A stretch of 64,000 nt of DNA from Sporichthya polymorpha DSM 43042 (GTDB lineage: Bacteria; Actinomycetota; Actinomycetes; Sporichthyales; Sporichthyaceae): positions 1,832,907-1,896,906 of the forward strand of contig NZ_KB913029.1 of assembly GCF_000384115.1 (NCBI RefSeq), in the 5' to 3' direction. Numbering within the stretch: position 1 is the first letter of the stretch; each line of letters starts with the position of its first letter. Made by a program: the position numbers and the translations under genes. The notes under the pieces are model-generated. The model was not told the origin of the DNA. It did no database searches and worked only from the letters and a program-made list of their open reading frames with translations. This document shows positions 1 through 8,114 of the stretch, piece after piece.

Positions 1-488
1 CCGGAGCAGGAGTACGGGCCCCACTCACCGGAGTAGGAGCGCCACATCTTCTTGTTCCAGATGATGTACATGACCCCGAGGCGGCGGGCGTTCGCGAACT
101 CGTTGCCGAACTGATCGGGCTTGAGCAGCCAGTTGAGCAGGCTCTCCGCCTTCTTGCGTTCCTTCTTGTTCCAGACGCGCACGCCCCAGTCCCAGGCACG
201 GCCGTCGGCGTGCTCGCTGGTGTGGCTCGACGAGCACGACCGGACCTCGCTGGCCGAGCGGGTGCCCTTGTAGTTCTTGAGCACCATCGTGCGGAACGCC
301 TTCACCCCCGGTTGCATGTTCTTCTTGCACAGGAACTGCGCCTGGTAGCTGGCGGGCGCCTCGATCGCGGGGCCGGTGAGCCGGCTCTTCGGCATCGCGG
401 CGTCGGCGGTCGGCGAGGAGACACCGACGGCGGCGGAGAGGGCTACAGCCAGGGCGGAAAGGCGGAGTGCGGTCGTACGGGAGCGCAT
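1..488 (-). CDS. Secreted protein with ARB_07466-like domain (partial, runs off left edge)
   Basis: The C-terminus lies beyond the window edge. The ATG at 488 is preceded by GGAGGG, which decides the start. Residues 1-30 form a Sec signal peptide (MRSRTTALRLS core, alanine-rich end). The exported part contains SSSHTSEHADGRAWDW and later VMYIIWNKKMWRS, the His/Asp/Trp pattern of the ARB_07466-like C-terminal domain of secreted actinobacterial proteins, which resembles M15-type wall peptidases. Three cysteines are visible (FLCKK, RSCSS, PYSCS), so disulfides are likely. I infer an extracellular, perhaps wall-linked role; catalysis cannot be judged from a fragment. Confidence 0.75.
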   Translation of the reverse strand, partial: MRSRTTALRLSALAVALSAAVGVSSPTADAAMPKSRLTGPAIEAPASYQAQFLCKKNMQPGVKAFRTMVLKNYKGTRSASEVRSCSSSHTSEHADGRAWDWGVRVWNKKERKKAESLLNWLLKPDQFGNEFANARRLGVMYIIWNKKMWRSYSGEWGPYSCS

Positions 489-591
489 GCGGAAACATCC
501 CTCCTGGCCGCAGGGGAGGGCCCGGCTGCGGTCAGCGAACGTGAGCGGGTGGCCGGCGATCCGGCCGCGTCATCGGCGGGAGCAGCGGGCG

Positions 592-1128
592 TCAGTCGTC
601 GTCGCTGCCGTGGTCGTCGGCGAATCCGGGCGCCTCGGCCTGCACCCGGTTCGCGGTCCACGCGTCTCCGGCGCGGACGCCCTTCGCGCGCACCTTGTCC
701 CCGGGCTGGAAGTCCGTCAGGGACGCGGCGGCGTCGTTGCGGCGGACCCGGGCTCCGTCGGCGACGGTGACCGTGAGCTCCTGGCCACGGACCGCCTTCA
801 GCTTGCCGCCGTGCACGCGGAAGGTGACGGTCCCCGCCTCGGCGTCCACCGCGGTCAGGCGTCCGCCCAGGTTGAACTTCGCCTTCGCCCGGGGCTTCTT
901 GTCCTTCTTGTCCTTGCCCTTCTGCTTCTTCTTGCCCTTGCCGTCGGACTTGCCGCGGTCGGACTTGTCCCGGCCGGACTCGCCGGGCTTGCGGTCATCG
1001 TCACCGTGCTTGGCGACGTGGACGGCGCCGGTCGGGCCGGCCGTCGCCGCGGAGGTTCCCGCCGGGACGGCGGGCAGAGCAAGGGCGAGCGCAAGGACGG
1101 CTGCTCGCGACCAGGTACGTCCGCTCAT
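592..1128 (-). CDS. Secreted lysine-rich protein with DUF5666-like beta domain
   Basis: 178 aa. An N-terminal signal peptide (MSGRTWSRAAVLALALAL, Ala-rich cleavage region near residue 30) is followed by a Lys/Asp/Gly linker (about residues 40-85, many KGKKK-type runs) and a C-terminal beta-strand domain (about 88-170: LGGRLTAVDAEAGTVTFRV, then GDKVRAKGV). That order resembles the DUF5666/OB-like domains of exported proteins of unknown function. The tail is acidic (HGSDDD), so the molecule has a strong positive and a negative end. It lies alone on the minus strand, 103 bp from its neighbour. Function unknown; surface or polymer binding is a guess. Confidence 0.75.
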   Translation of the reverse strand: MSGRTWSRAAVLALALALPAVPAGTSAATAGPTGAVHVAKHGDDDRKPGESGRDKSDRGKSDGKGKKKQKGKDKKDKKPRAKAKFNLGGRLTAVDAEAGTVTFRVHGGKLKAVRGQELTVTVADGARVRRNDAAASLTDFQPGDKVRAKGVRAGDAWTANRVQAEAPGFADDHGSDDD

Positions 1129-1206
1129 GAGGGGGCTCCGAACTGCTGGCGGGTGAGGACTCGCAGCAGATGTCGTCGCGACACGCCGTGAACTTGAGTT
1201 CGACTT

Positions 1207-2115
1207 TCAGTCGAAGTCGAGATCGAGGGCGCCCTCGTCCTCGCGAATGCGCAGAGTGCGCCGTTCGCGAAGTCCGCGCACCGCGACGTGATGCTGGATC
1301 GGTGTGACGGCGAGCACGGCGTCGACCATGCGCGCGAGGAACTGCGGAGCGGCGACGTCCTCGGGCACGGCCTCGTGCACGATGCGAACGTGGCTGTCGG
1401 CGGCGTCCCAGTCGACGAGGACCAGACCGGTCGCGGTGTACCCGTTCCCCGCCCCGACCCCGACGGGCAGGTCGCGAAGTTTGCGCATCATGTCCACCGT
1501 GCGCTCGAAGGCGTCCGGCTCGGTCCGCAGCACCGTGGCGCGCTGGACGAAGAAGAACCCGACGGCGGCGAGCGGATAACGGGCGCGCAGGTTGCCGGCG
1601 TCGCCGTACGCCTCCTCGAACCGGTTCGGCAGGTTCTTGCCGAACCCGGACACCTGGCTCTTCGTGCTGATCAGCAGTTCGGGGCCGCGGTCCCAGCGGG
1701 AGATGAGGACGTCGACCTGCTTCTCGTACGCCCGCCCGAGCACCCGCGCCGAGGTCGGCGCGATCGAGGGCATCTTGAGGATGCGCTCGCGCAGTTCGTC
1801 GGCGAGCTTCACCGGCAGCCGGTTCAGCAGCTCGGCGACCTCGCGGGGCAGGATGCGCGGCTGCCCGGCCCGGGGCCAGACCTCGTCGGCGCCGAATCCG
1901 GCGCGCCGCAGCTCGTGGGCGAGCCAGGCGTCGACGGCGAGGGCGAACCGGCCGGTCGACGGCGCCGAGCCTTCACGGACCGGGACCGAGAGCAGCTGCT
2001 CGAGCAGCTCGAAGTCCGGCGCGTAGACCGGCGGCTTGTCGCGGTCGTGCTGCCAGGGATCGCTGTGGCGGCGCGCGGCGAGCAGCGGCTCGAGCGCGCT
2101 CAGCCCGTCCTTCAC
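1207..2115 (-). CDS. Probable type II restriction endonuclease
   Basis: 302 aa. It starts at GTG 2115 and overlaps the TGA of the methylase gene as GTGA, so the two are translationally coupled. The C-terminal half has an acidic-lysine arrangement, GRAYEKQVDVLIS followed by ELLISTKSQ, which reads as a PD-(D/E)XK nuclease core with Asp in VDVL and Lys in STK; the residue two before the lysine is Ser instead of the usual acid. The next segment (GKNLPNRFEEAYGDAGNLR) is also the kind conserved among nucleases paired with N6-adenine methylases. I infer cleavage of unmethylated DNA at the site protected by the upstream enzyme; the recognition sequence cannot be read from sequence. Confidence 0.65.
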   Translation of the reverse strand: MKDGLSALEPLLAARRHSDPWQHDRDKPPVYAPDFELLEQLLSVPVREGSAPSTGRFALAVDAWLAHELRRAGFGADEVWPRAGQPRILPREVAELLNRLPVKLADELRERILKMPSIAPTSARVLGRAYEKQVDVLISRWDRGPELLISTKSQVSGFGKNLPNRFEEAYGDAGNLRARYPLAAVGFFFVQRATVLRTEPDAFERTVDMMRKLRDLPVGVGAGNGYTATGLVLVDWDAADSHVRIVHEAVPEDVAAPQFLARMVDAVLAVTPIQHHVAVRGLRERRTLRIREDEGALDLDFD

Positions 2116-3815
2116 GACGAGGCTCCCCGGCTGCGCGCGGCCCGGCGGGCGGCGAGGACCTGACGGGCCGTCACCAGGGCGGCCAGATCGGCCGGGGGGA
2201 CACCGGCGGCGTCGCCGAGCAGCGCGGCGTCGACCAGCTGCGTCGCCTCCGGTCGCCGACCGCTCGCCAGCAGACGTTCGACGGTCGGCCGCAGCGCGCG
2301 CAGCGCCGGCGCCGCCGCCGCGACGAGCTCCGCCGACGGGACCGGCAGCGCGTCCGCCTCGCGCGGCTCGAGCTTGAGGACGCCACCGCCGTACGCCCGG
2401 CCGACGGTCTCGGCGCCGATCAGTGTGAGCGTGTTCAGCGCCGCCAGCGGCAACAGGTCCGTGCCGAGGCGGCGCCGGCCGGGCCGCAGGTACACGCCGT
2501 GGACGCTGTTGAGGTGGTGCACCCGCGCCCGGTTGCCGGTCAGGTGCGGGTGGTCGGCGTTCATGTACGTCAGCAGGAGATCGGCCGGGGGCACCAGCGG
2601 CACGCGCCACCACGGCTGGCGCACCCGGCACTTGTACGCGGTCGGGACGCCCTCCCGTTCGCCCGCGGCGATGTAGGCCGCGGCGGCCGGTGAGGGTTCG
2701 CCCGCCGGGCGGAACAACCAAGTCCGGGCGCCCGCCTCGCCGAGCGCGCGCCAGGCCGCCGTGGTGAACGCCGGCCCCCGCAGGTGGCGGCTGCCGGGCG
2801 GGGAGATCGGGACGAGGTCGCTCTCGGCCAGCGCGAGCTCTTCGACCTGACGAGGGGTCAGAGCGAACCAGCGGTTGTTGCCGGTCACGGCGCCGAGGGT
2901 CGTCTCGCCCCAGTCGTGCAGGGTGTCGAAGGCAGACCCGGCGGTCAGGTCGGCGTACAGGTCGCGGGCGCGCCCGGGCAGCAGGGCGGGGGTCCACTTC
3001 GCCGATGACGCGGGCGGGGCCCACGTGGTCTCCGCGCCGGCGGCCGCGGCGAGCTCGTCCAGATCCTGCACCTGCAGCAGCTCGCAGTGCGACGCCGGAC
3101 CTTCGCCCTCGGCGAGGAGCAGGACGACCTCCGCCATCACACCGGGGAAGACCCGCTCGGTGAACAGCACCAGACGGACCCGCCCGAAGCGGCGCATCAG
3201 GAAGCTGCGGACCTCGGCGGCGTAGTTGACGCTGAGCAGCTCGGCCGGCAGCACCAGACCGAGGCGGCCGCCGGGTCGCAGGAACTCGGCGGCGTGCACG
3301 GTGAACGCCGCCCACGACGACGCCAGGCGCGTCAGCGACACCCCGGCGCTGAGGGCGGCGCGGCGCCCGGTCGCCCGCGCGGGGCCGGCGAAGGCCTGGT
3401 AGCGGACGTACGGCGGATTGCCGACGACGGCGTCGAATCGCGGCTGGGCGGGGGTGTCGAGGAAATCGCCCACGGCGATGTCGGCCCGGTGCCCGGCGTC
3501 GGTCAGGACGGCCTCGGCCGCGCGGGCGCTGGCTTCGTGGAGCTCGTGTCCGGACAGGTCCGGCGTGCCCGCACCGAGACCCTCCAGCCGCCGGGCGGCG
3601 GCGAGCAGGAACGCCGCCTCGCCGCAGCTCGGCTCGAGCACCCGGTCGGCCCCGGACCGCACGGCCCACGCCACGACGTAGTCGCACAACGCCGCGGGGG
3701 TGAAGAACGCGCCACGGGCCTTCCGGTGGGCGGCGGAGTCGGCACCGTCGAGGGGGCCGTCCGGCACGCCGGCGGGCACGGTCAGGGTCACGCTCGCGAC
3801 GGTAACGGCCGCCAC
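2112..3815 (-). CDS. N6-adenine DNA methyltransferase (type II modification enzyme)
   Basis: 567 aa. The N-terminal catalytic domain shows RKARGAFFTPAALCDYVV, the SAM-binding motif I LEPSCGEAAFL, and the catalytic NPPY motif (VVGNPPYVRYQ, about residues 131-135), in the order of gamma-class N6-adenine methylases. The C-terminal half (about 300-560) is the presumed target-recognition region. Its stop overlaps the start of the nuclease gene, and together they make a compact restriction-modification module of about 2.6 kb. An in-frame GTG about nine codons further in (VTLTVPAG) is an alternative start. Base composition is like the neighbours, so transfer is not obvious. Confidence 0.85.
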   Translation of the reverse strand: MAAVTVASVTLTVPAGVPDGPLDGADSAAHRKARGAFFTPAALCDYVVAWAVRSGADRVLEPSCGEAAFLLAAARRLEGLGAGTPDLSGHELHEASARAAEAVLTDAGHRADIAVGDFLDTPAQPRFDAVVGNPPYVRYQAFAGPARATGRRAALSAGVSLTRLASSWAAFTVHAAEFLRPGGRLGLVLPAELLSVNYAAEVRSFLMRRFGRVRLVLFTERVFPGVMAEVVLLLAEGEGPASHCELLQVQDLDELAAAAGAETTWAPPASSAKWTPALLPGRARDLYADLTAGSAFDTLHDWGETTLGAVTGNNRWFALTPRQVEELALAESDLVPISPPGSRHLRGPAFTTAAWRALGEAGARTWLFRPAGEPSPAAAAYIAAGEREGVPTAYKCRVRQPWWRVPLVPPADLLLTYMNADHPHLTGNRARVHHLNSVHGVYLRPGRRRLGTDLLPLAALNTLTLIGAETVGRAYGGGVLKLEPREADALPVPSAELVAAAAPALRALRPTVERLLASGRRPEATQLVDAALLGDAAGVPPADLAALVTARQVLAARRAARSRGASS

Positions 3816-3999
3816 CGACGACGTCGGCCCCGCCCCGCCGGACGTTGGTCCGCTCCCGCCCCGCCGTTGGGCCCGCGGTGACGGGACCTACGTCCCGACT
3901 TGTCCCTTTCGCGGAACCAAATCCGACGCTTCCGACTCCAACACGTACTGCCGGACGGGACGTACCCGTCGCACGTCGAGAAAGCCGAGACAAGAGCCG

Positions 4000-4908
4000 A
4001 TGAAGCACACCCGCCGCACCCGTTCCCAGATCGCGCGCGCCACCGCCGGTGCCGGCGTGGCTGCGGGTCTCGTGGTGCTGTCCCTGACCTCCGCGGGCGC
4101 TGCCGTCGCCGCGAAGGCGTCGGGCACGATCAAGATCCACGGGGTGGGCACGGCCGACACCGACAACAGCAACGAGCCGAAGGTCTGCGCGTTCACCATC
4201 GTGGGCGACGGCTTCGACGCGGCCGAAAGCCTGACGTACTCGATCGTCCTCGGCGCGCCGTTCAAGAGCGACCCGGTCCTCACCGGTTCTGTGGTTGCCA
4301 ACGCGACCGGTTCGTGGTCCTCGGACGTCATCAACCTCCCCGACGGCCACTACAAGGCGACGGTCCTCGACGGGGAGACCAACAAGGAAAAGGTCTTCAA
4401 GGTCGAGTGCCCGGGCTCGACGGACCCGGGCACGACGGACCCCGGGACGACGGACCCGGGCACGACCGACCCGGGCACGACGGACCCCGGCACGACGGAC
4501 CCCGGCACCAGCGGTGACCCGGGCACGACGGACCCGGGCACGACGGACCCAGGCACGACGGACCCGGGCACGACGGACCCGGGCACGACGGACCCGGGCA
4601 CGACCGACCCCGGCACGACGGACCCCGGCACGACGGACCCCGGCACCGACCCGGACCCGACGGTCGACACGGTCGTGACCCCGGGGACGCCGGTGGGCGA
4701 CGGTGACGGCACCGGCTCGGGCGCGCCGGCGGAGGAGACCGACGACCAGGTCGCCGAGGAGGACGACGCGGTCGAGGGAACCTTCGAGGAGCACCCGGAG
4801 GCGCTGCCGGCGACCGGTGCCTCGGGCGCGGCGAGCTTCGGTGTGGCGGGTCTGCTGCTGGTGGGTGCGGGCCTCGGTCTGCGCCGCGCGGTGCGCCAGT
4901 CCGACTGA
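4000..4908 (+). CDS. LPXTG wall-anchored surface protein with DPGTT repeats
   Basis: 302 aa. The ATG at 4000 gives a proper signal peptide (MKHTRRTRSQIARATAG, hydrophobic core, AVAA end near 41). A globular domain (about 45-138) with IPT/Ig-like strands and two cysteines (KVCAF, KVECP) is followed by 15 DPGTT-type units (142-217), an acidic linker, LPATG at 269-273, a hydrophobic segment and the tail RRAVRQSD. This is a sortase substrate. The class E sortase at 8111-8848 is the only sortase in the window, although class E enzymes usually prefer LAXTG. The repeat region is a probable wall-spanning stalk. Confidence 0.85.
   Translation: MKHTRRTRSQIARATAGAGVAAGLVVLSLTSAGAAVAAKASGTIKIHGVGTADTDNSNEPKVCAFTIVGDGFDAAESLTYSIVLGAPFKSDPVLTGSVVANATGSWSSDVINLPDGHYKATVLDGETNKEKVFKVECPGSTDPGTTDPGTTDPGTTDPGTTDPGTTDPGTSGDPGTTDPGTTDPGTTDPGTTDPGTTDPGTTDPGTTDPGTTDPGTDPDPTVDTVVTPGTPVGDGDGTGSGAPAEETDDQVAEEDDAVEGTFEEHPEALPATGASGAASFGVAGLLLVGAGLGLRRAVRQSD
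4423..4650 (+). repeat. 15-unit tandem repeat coding DPGTT
   Basis: Fifteen head-to-tail units, mostly 15 bp (gacccgggcacgacg and close variants), lie inside the LPATG protein gene. The sixth unit carries an extra Gly codon (DPGTSG, 18 bp). Third-position wobble (ccg/ccc, acg/acc) varies between units. Unit number is likely to vary between strains. Confidence 0.95.
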
Positions 4909-4963
4909 CCGGAGGTCTCAGGGGGGCGACATGAACTGGAAGTGGAACTGAAGCACAACGAGG

Positions 4964-4998
4964 CGTGAGCCCCGGTCCAGGGGGACCCGGGGCTCACG
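4964..4998. terminator. Strong bidirectional hairpin terminator
   Basis: Arms cgtgagccccgg and ccggggctcacg enclose a short loop, about 60 bp after the stop of the LPATG gene and before the convergent small membrane protein gene. It lacks a clear T-tract, as is common in high-GC actinobacteria. Confidence 0.8.
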
Positions 4999-5051
4999 CG
5001 TCTGTCGGGGCCGGTCCGTTCGCGGGCCGGCCCTTCGGCTTGCTAGGCCGC

Positions 5052-5384
5052 CTACGCCGGAACATCGGCCGAGGGCCGGGAACCGGCGGGGGCCGCGGTG
5101 TCGGCATGCGCCCAGTCGTCACTGGCGTGCGGAAGCTTCCAGGCGTTCCAGGCGGCGTAGGCGGCGACGGCGACGGCACCCACGATCGCCGCCGCGCGCC
5201 AGGGGTGGCGCTGCTTCGGCGGCGACATCAGGCCGGCCCGGGCGGCGAGGTCGACCCCGCTGTCCTTGACCTTGGGCAGGACGTCCTCGACCAGGGTGTC
5301 CTTGGCCGAGTTCAGGTGGGGAAGCACCTGCTCCGAGAGGCCGGTGGCGGTGCGACGGACCGCCCGTGCAGAGGGCCGGTGCAT
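5052..5384 (-). CDS. Small membrane protein, DUF5324-like
   Basis: 110 aa. The start at 5384 is chosen because GAAGGAGAG stands at the right distance; the open frame extends upstream without support. Residues 18-50 are amphipathic (LPHLNSAKDTLVEDVLPKVKD), followed by a basic stretch and one transmembrane segment (AAAIVGAVAVAAYAAWNAW). A similar one-span protein (DUF5324 family) is encoded beside the cyclophilin gene near the origin in streptomycetes, and the neighbour here is the cyclophilin gene, divergently placed. Function unknown. Confidence 0.6.
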   Translation of the reverse strand: MHRPSARAVRRTATGLSEQVLPHLNSAKDTLVEDVLPKVKDSGVDLAARAGLMSPPKQRHPWRAAAIVGAVAVAAYAAWNAWKLPHASDDWAHADTAAPAGSRPSADVPA

Positions 5385-5524
5385 CGGATTCTCTCCTTCG
5401 TCCGGAGGCGTTCGTAGTCGAATCCTTCCCGGTCGGGCGGGTTGCAACCGCCTCCGGGTTCCCGGCGGACCGCGTGCAAGGATGCTGCGTCGGCGGTAGG
5501 TGTTCGATCGACGAGAGGGATTCC

Positions 5525-6055
5525 GTGGCCGAGGAGCTGTTCGCCACCCTGCACACGTCCCTGGGGGACATCACGGTCCGGCTGTTCCCGGACCACGCGC
5601 CGATGACCGTGAAGAACTTCACCGAGCTCGCGCAGGGCATCCGGGAGTGGACCGATCCCCGGACCGGCACCAAGAGCACGGAGCCGCTGTTCAACGGCAC
5701 GATCTTCCACCGCGTCATCGCCGGGTTCATGATCCAGGGCGGGGACCCCCTCGGGATCGGCACCGGCGGCCCGGGTTACACCTTCAAGGACGAGTTCCAC
5801 TCCGAGCTGCTGTTCGACCGGCCGTACCTGCTCGCGATGGCGAACGCCGGCCCCGCGACGAACGGTTCCCAGTTCTTCATCACCGTGGCCCCGACCCCGT
5901 GGCTGACGATGAAGCACACGATCTTCGGCGAGGTTGCCGACATCGACAGCCGGGACGTCGTCGAGGCGATCGCCGCCGTCGACACCGGCGAACGCGACCG
6001 GCCGCTCACCGACGTCGTGATCGAGAAGGTCATCGTCGAGCGCCGTCAGGCCTGA
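5525..6055 (+). CDS. ppiA: Peptidyl-prolyl cis-trans isomerase, cyclophilin type
   Basis: 176 aa, the size of a single-domain cytoplasmic cyclophilin, with no signal peptide. It isomerises Xaa-Pro bonds during folding. The active-site segments are present: FHRVIAGFMIQGGDP (catalytic Arg), LAMANAGPATNGSQFFI, and an H-containing KHTIFGEV. GTG 5525 follows GAGAGGGA and is the first plausible start. The stop is one base before the rhomboid ATG at 6057, so the two are co-transcribed, as in the conserved origin-proximal actinobacterial order. Confidence 0.93.
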   Translation: MAEELFATLHTSLGDITVRLFPDHAPMTVKNFTELAQGIREWTDPRTGTKSTEPLFNGTIFHRVIAGFMIQGGDPLGIGTGGPGYTFKDEFHSELLFDRPYLLAMANAGPATNGSQFFITVAPTPWLTMKHTIFGEVADIDSRDVVEAIAAVDTGERDRPLTDVVIEKVIVERRQA

Positions 6056-6056
6056 G

Positions 6057-7028
6057 ATGACCGAAGGCACGGGATCCGGCGAGACTCCGGTCTGTTATCG
6101 GCACCCCGGCCGGGAGACGTACGTCCGCTGCGGCCGCTGCGAGCGGTACATCTGCCCGGACGACATGATCTCCGCGGCCGTCGGGTTCCAGTGCCCCGAG
6201 TGCGTCTCGGCGGGCAACAAGGGCGTCCGGGAGCCGCGGACCGTCGCCGGCGCCCCGGTGCGCAGCGGCAACAACGGCGCCTTCGTGACGATGTCGATCA
6301 TCGTCGTCAACGTTCTCATCTTCTTCGCCGTCCAGGGTTCGGACCAACTGCTGAACCAACTGTCCCTGCGCCCGTTCTCCGGCGACGACGACGGGGTGGC
6401 CCAGGGCGGCTGGCACCGGTTGATCACCGTGGCATTCGTGCACGAGGCGCCGCTCCACATCGCGTTCAACATGTTCGCGTTGTGGCTGTTCGGTCGCCCG
6501 CTGGAGCTGCTGCTCGGCCCCGTCCGATACCTGGTCACCTACGTGCTGTGCGCGCTCGGCGGCTCGACGTTGTCCTATCTGTTCCTCGGGGTCTTCGACG
6601 GCTCCATCGGTGCCTCGGGCGCGGTGTTCGGCCTGATCGGAGCCCTGCTCGTCGTCGACCGTCAGGTTCGGGCTAATCCGTCCAGCACGTTGATCTTCCT
6701 GGCCTTCATCCTGTTGCCCGGCTTCGTCATCGAGAACATCGACTGGCGCGGGCACGTCGGCGGGCTGATCACGGGCGCCCTGCTCGGGGCGCTGTTCCTC
6801 TACGCCCCGGCCCGCAACCGGGTGTGGTGGCAGGCGGCCGGGTGCCTGGTCCTGGTCGGCGTCTGCCTGGTCGCCGTCCAACTGCGCACGGAGCGGCTGG
6901 AGGACCAGATTCGCGAGGGGCTGTTCTTCAACTTGGGCGCCCCGACGTCCGCACCGCTGGTTGTCCACATTGGGGACAACGGGTGTGGAGAACTACACGG
7001 GTGTAATTCGGGCGAACCGGGCGCCTAG
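6057..7028 (+). CDS. Rhomboid family intramembrane serine protease
   Basis: 323 aa. The N-terminus is a zinc-binding segment (CYRHPGRETYVRCGRC, then CPDDM and CPEC), seen on many actinobacterial rhomboids. Six or seven membrane spans follow, with the catalytic GASGAVFGLIG (Ser) and RGHVGGLITG (His) motifs and the HIAFNMFALW helix of the fold. It cuts single-span membrane substrates; no substrate can be named from this sequence. It lies one base after the cyclophilin gene and is convergent with crgA. Confidence 0.9.
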   Translation: MTEGTGSGETPVCYRHPGRETYVRCGRCERYICPDDMISAAVGFQCPECVSAGNKGVREPRTVAGAPVRSGNNGAFVTMSIIVVNVLIFFAVQGSDQLLNQLSLRPFSGDDDGVAQGGWHRLITVAFVHEAPLHIAFNMFALWLFGRPLELLLGPVRYLVTYVLCALGGSTLSYLFLGVFDGSIGASGAVFGLIGALLVVDRQVRANPSSTLIFLAFILLPGFVIENIDWRGHVGGLITGALLGALFLYAPARNRVWWQAAGCLVLVGVCLVAVQLRTERLEDQIREGLFFNLGAPTSAPLVVHIGDNGCGELHGCNSGEPGA

Positions 7029-7036
7029 CGCCCGGG

Positions 7037-7282
7037 TCAGCGCCACTGGGTCGAGGTGATGAACCCGCCGGTGATGAAGCCGAAGCCCACGAGCAGGTTG
7101 TAGTTGTCGAGGCTGCCGATCGGGTAGTCGCCGTTCGAGACGTAGTACACAACGATCCAGATCAGCCCGAACAGGAACAGGCCGAGCATGAGGGGCGCGA
7201 CCCACGGCGCGCTCGGGCCGAGGCTCGCCGGCTTCGGCTCCGGCGCGGGCTTGTCCTTCTTACGGATCCGCGACTTCGGCAT
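7037..7282 (-). CDS. crgA: Cell division protein CrgA
   Basis: 81 aa. A basic cytoplasmic N-terminus (MPKSRIRKK) precedes two transmembrane helices (WVAPLMLGLFLFGLIWIVVYYV and the NYNLLVGFGFITGGFI segment), ending TQWR. Length and two-helix shape match CrgA, an actinobacterial protein that recruits FtsZ, PBPs and CwsA partners to the septum and coordinates growth with septation. The ATG at 7282 begins the conserved MPKSR; an upstream ATG (MLL) has no separate support. It sits in the usual place close to the pknB operon. Confidence 0.93.
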   Translation of the reverse strand: MPKSRIRKKDKPAPEPKPASLGPSAPWVAPLMLGLFLFGLIWIVVYYVSNGDYPIGSLDNYNLLVGFGFITGGFITSTQWR

Positions 7283-7379
7283 GAGGAGCACTCCCGGTGG
7301 ACGCTTGACGTGCGGTGCAGTTCGACGGGCTGAGTCGTCGGCTCAGTCATCGGGGTCAGTCGTCGGCTAGCGTAACCGC

Positions 7380-8114
7380 ATGGCCCGCTCCGGCTGGCGA
7401 CTTGCCGTTCCCGTCGTCCTCGCGATCGCGGGCCTGTTGTTCGCCATCACCGGCACGACGGCCCGCGGGACGAACCTGCGTTCGGGCGAGAACACCCGGC
7501 TGGTGGACCTGATCCAGGCCGCGCAGGAGCGCAACGACCGGGCGGCCACGACCGGCAACCGCCTGCGGCGCCAAGTCGAGCGCCTCTCCGTGCAGGCGCA
7601 GGACCCGCTGGTCCAGCAGGTCCGCAAGGAGGGCGACGCGATCGCCCCCGCCGCCGGCCTCACCCCGGTGGCCGGCGCCGGGATCACCGTCACCCTCGAC
7701 GACGCCCCGCCCGGGGCGATCGACCGTGCCTACCCCGGCCTGCCCGAGCCGACCGCCGACGACCTGGTCGTCCACCAGCAGGACCTGCAGGCCGTGGTGA
7801 ACGCCCTGTGGGCCGGCGGCGCGGTCGGCATCAAGCTGATGGACCAGCGGATCATCTCGACCAGCGCCGTCCGGTGCGTCGGAAATGTCCTGATCCTCCA
7901 GGACCGCGTGTACTCGCCCCCTTACTCCGTCACCGCGGTGGGGGATGTGACGGCCCTCTCCAAGGCGTTGGCTGAGTCTGTGGCCGTTTCGAACTACCGC
8001 GAGTACGTGGACGCTTATGGTCTGGGGTGGAAAGTGGATAGGCACGCGCGCATCACGGTCCCCGCGTACAGCGGCTCACTGGACCTGCGCTACGCGGAGG
8101 TGGACGAGCAGTGA
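7380..8114 (+). CDS. DUF881 family membrane-anchored protein
   Basis: 244 aa. One N-terminal transmembrane helix (about 8-28) is followed by a coiled segment (LVDLIQAAQERNDR, 40-75) and a C-terminal domain with GITVTLDDAPPG, VVNALWAGGAVGIKL and SAVRCVGNVL, the signature of DUF881 (YlxW/YlxX-like) proteins found next to division genes. The exported domain is thought to act in envelope or division control; its activity is unknown. The ATG is preceded at six bases by TAGCGT (7368-7373), so transcription may be leaderless. Its TGA overlaps the sortase GTG. Confidence 0.85.
   Translation: MARSGWRLAVPVVLAIAGLLFAITGTTARGTNLRSGENTRLVDLIQAAQERNDRAATTGNRLRRQVERLSVQAQDPLVQQVRKEGDAIAPAAGLTPVAGAGITVTLDDAPPGAIDRAYPGLPEPTADDLVVHQQDLQAVVNALWAGGAVGIKLMDQRIISTSAVRCVGNVLILQDRVYSPPYSVTAVGDVTALSKALAESVAVSNYREYVDAYGLGWKVDRHARITVPAYSGSLDLRYAEVDEQ

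Noticed and set aside
25-498. 157-codon minus-strand frame at the left edge
   Set aside because: It is the shifted shadow of the secreted protein starting at 488; its translation is Arg/His/Pro-rich with no signal peptide.
4423-4650. Possible CRISPR array
   Set aside because: The repeats are contiguous 15-bp coding units without spacers and stay in frame in a surface protein.
1207-4794. Open frame of 1195 codons on the minus strand
   Set aside because: Only its last 302 codons are a real gene (nuclease). The rest is Arg/Gly/Ala low-complexity shadow of the methylase and LPATG genes.
4931-4951. Tiny frame MNWKWN followed by a hairpin, like a Trp attenuator leader
   Set aside because: No tryptophan gene follows. 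The hairpin is a terminator between convergent genes, and six codons are not evidence.
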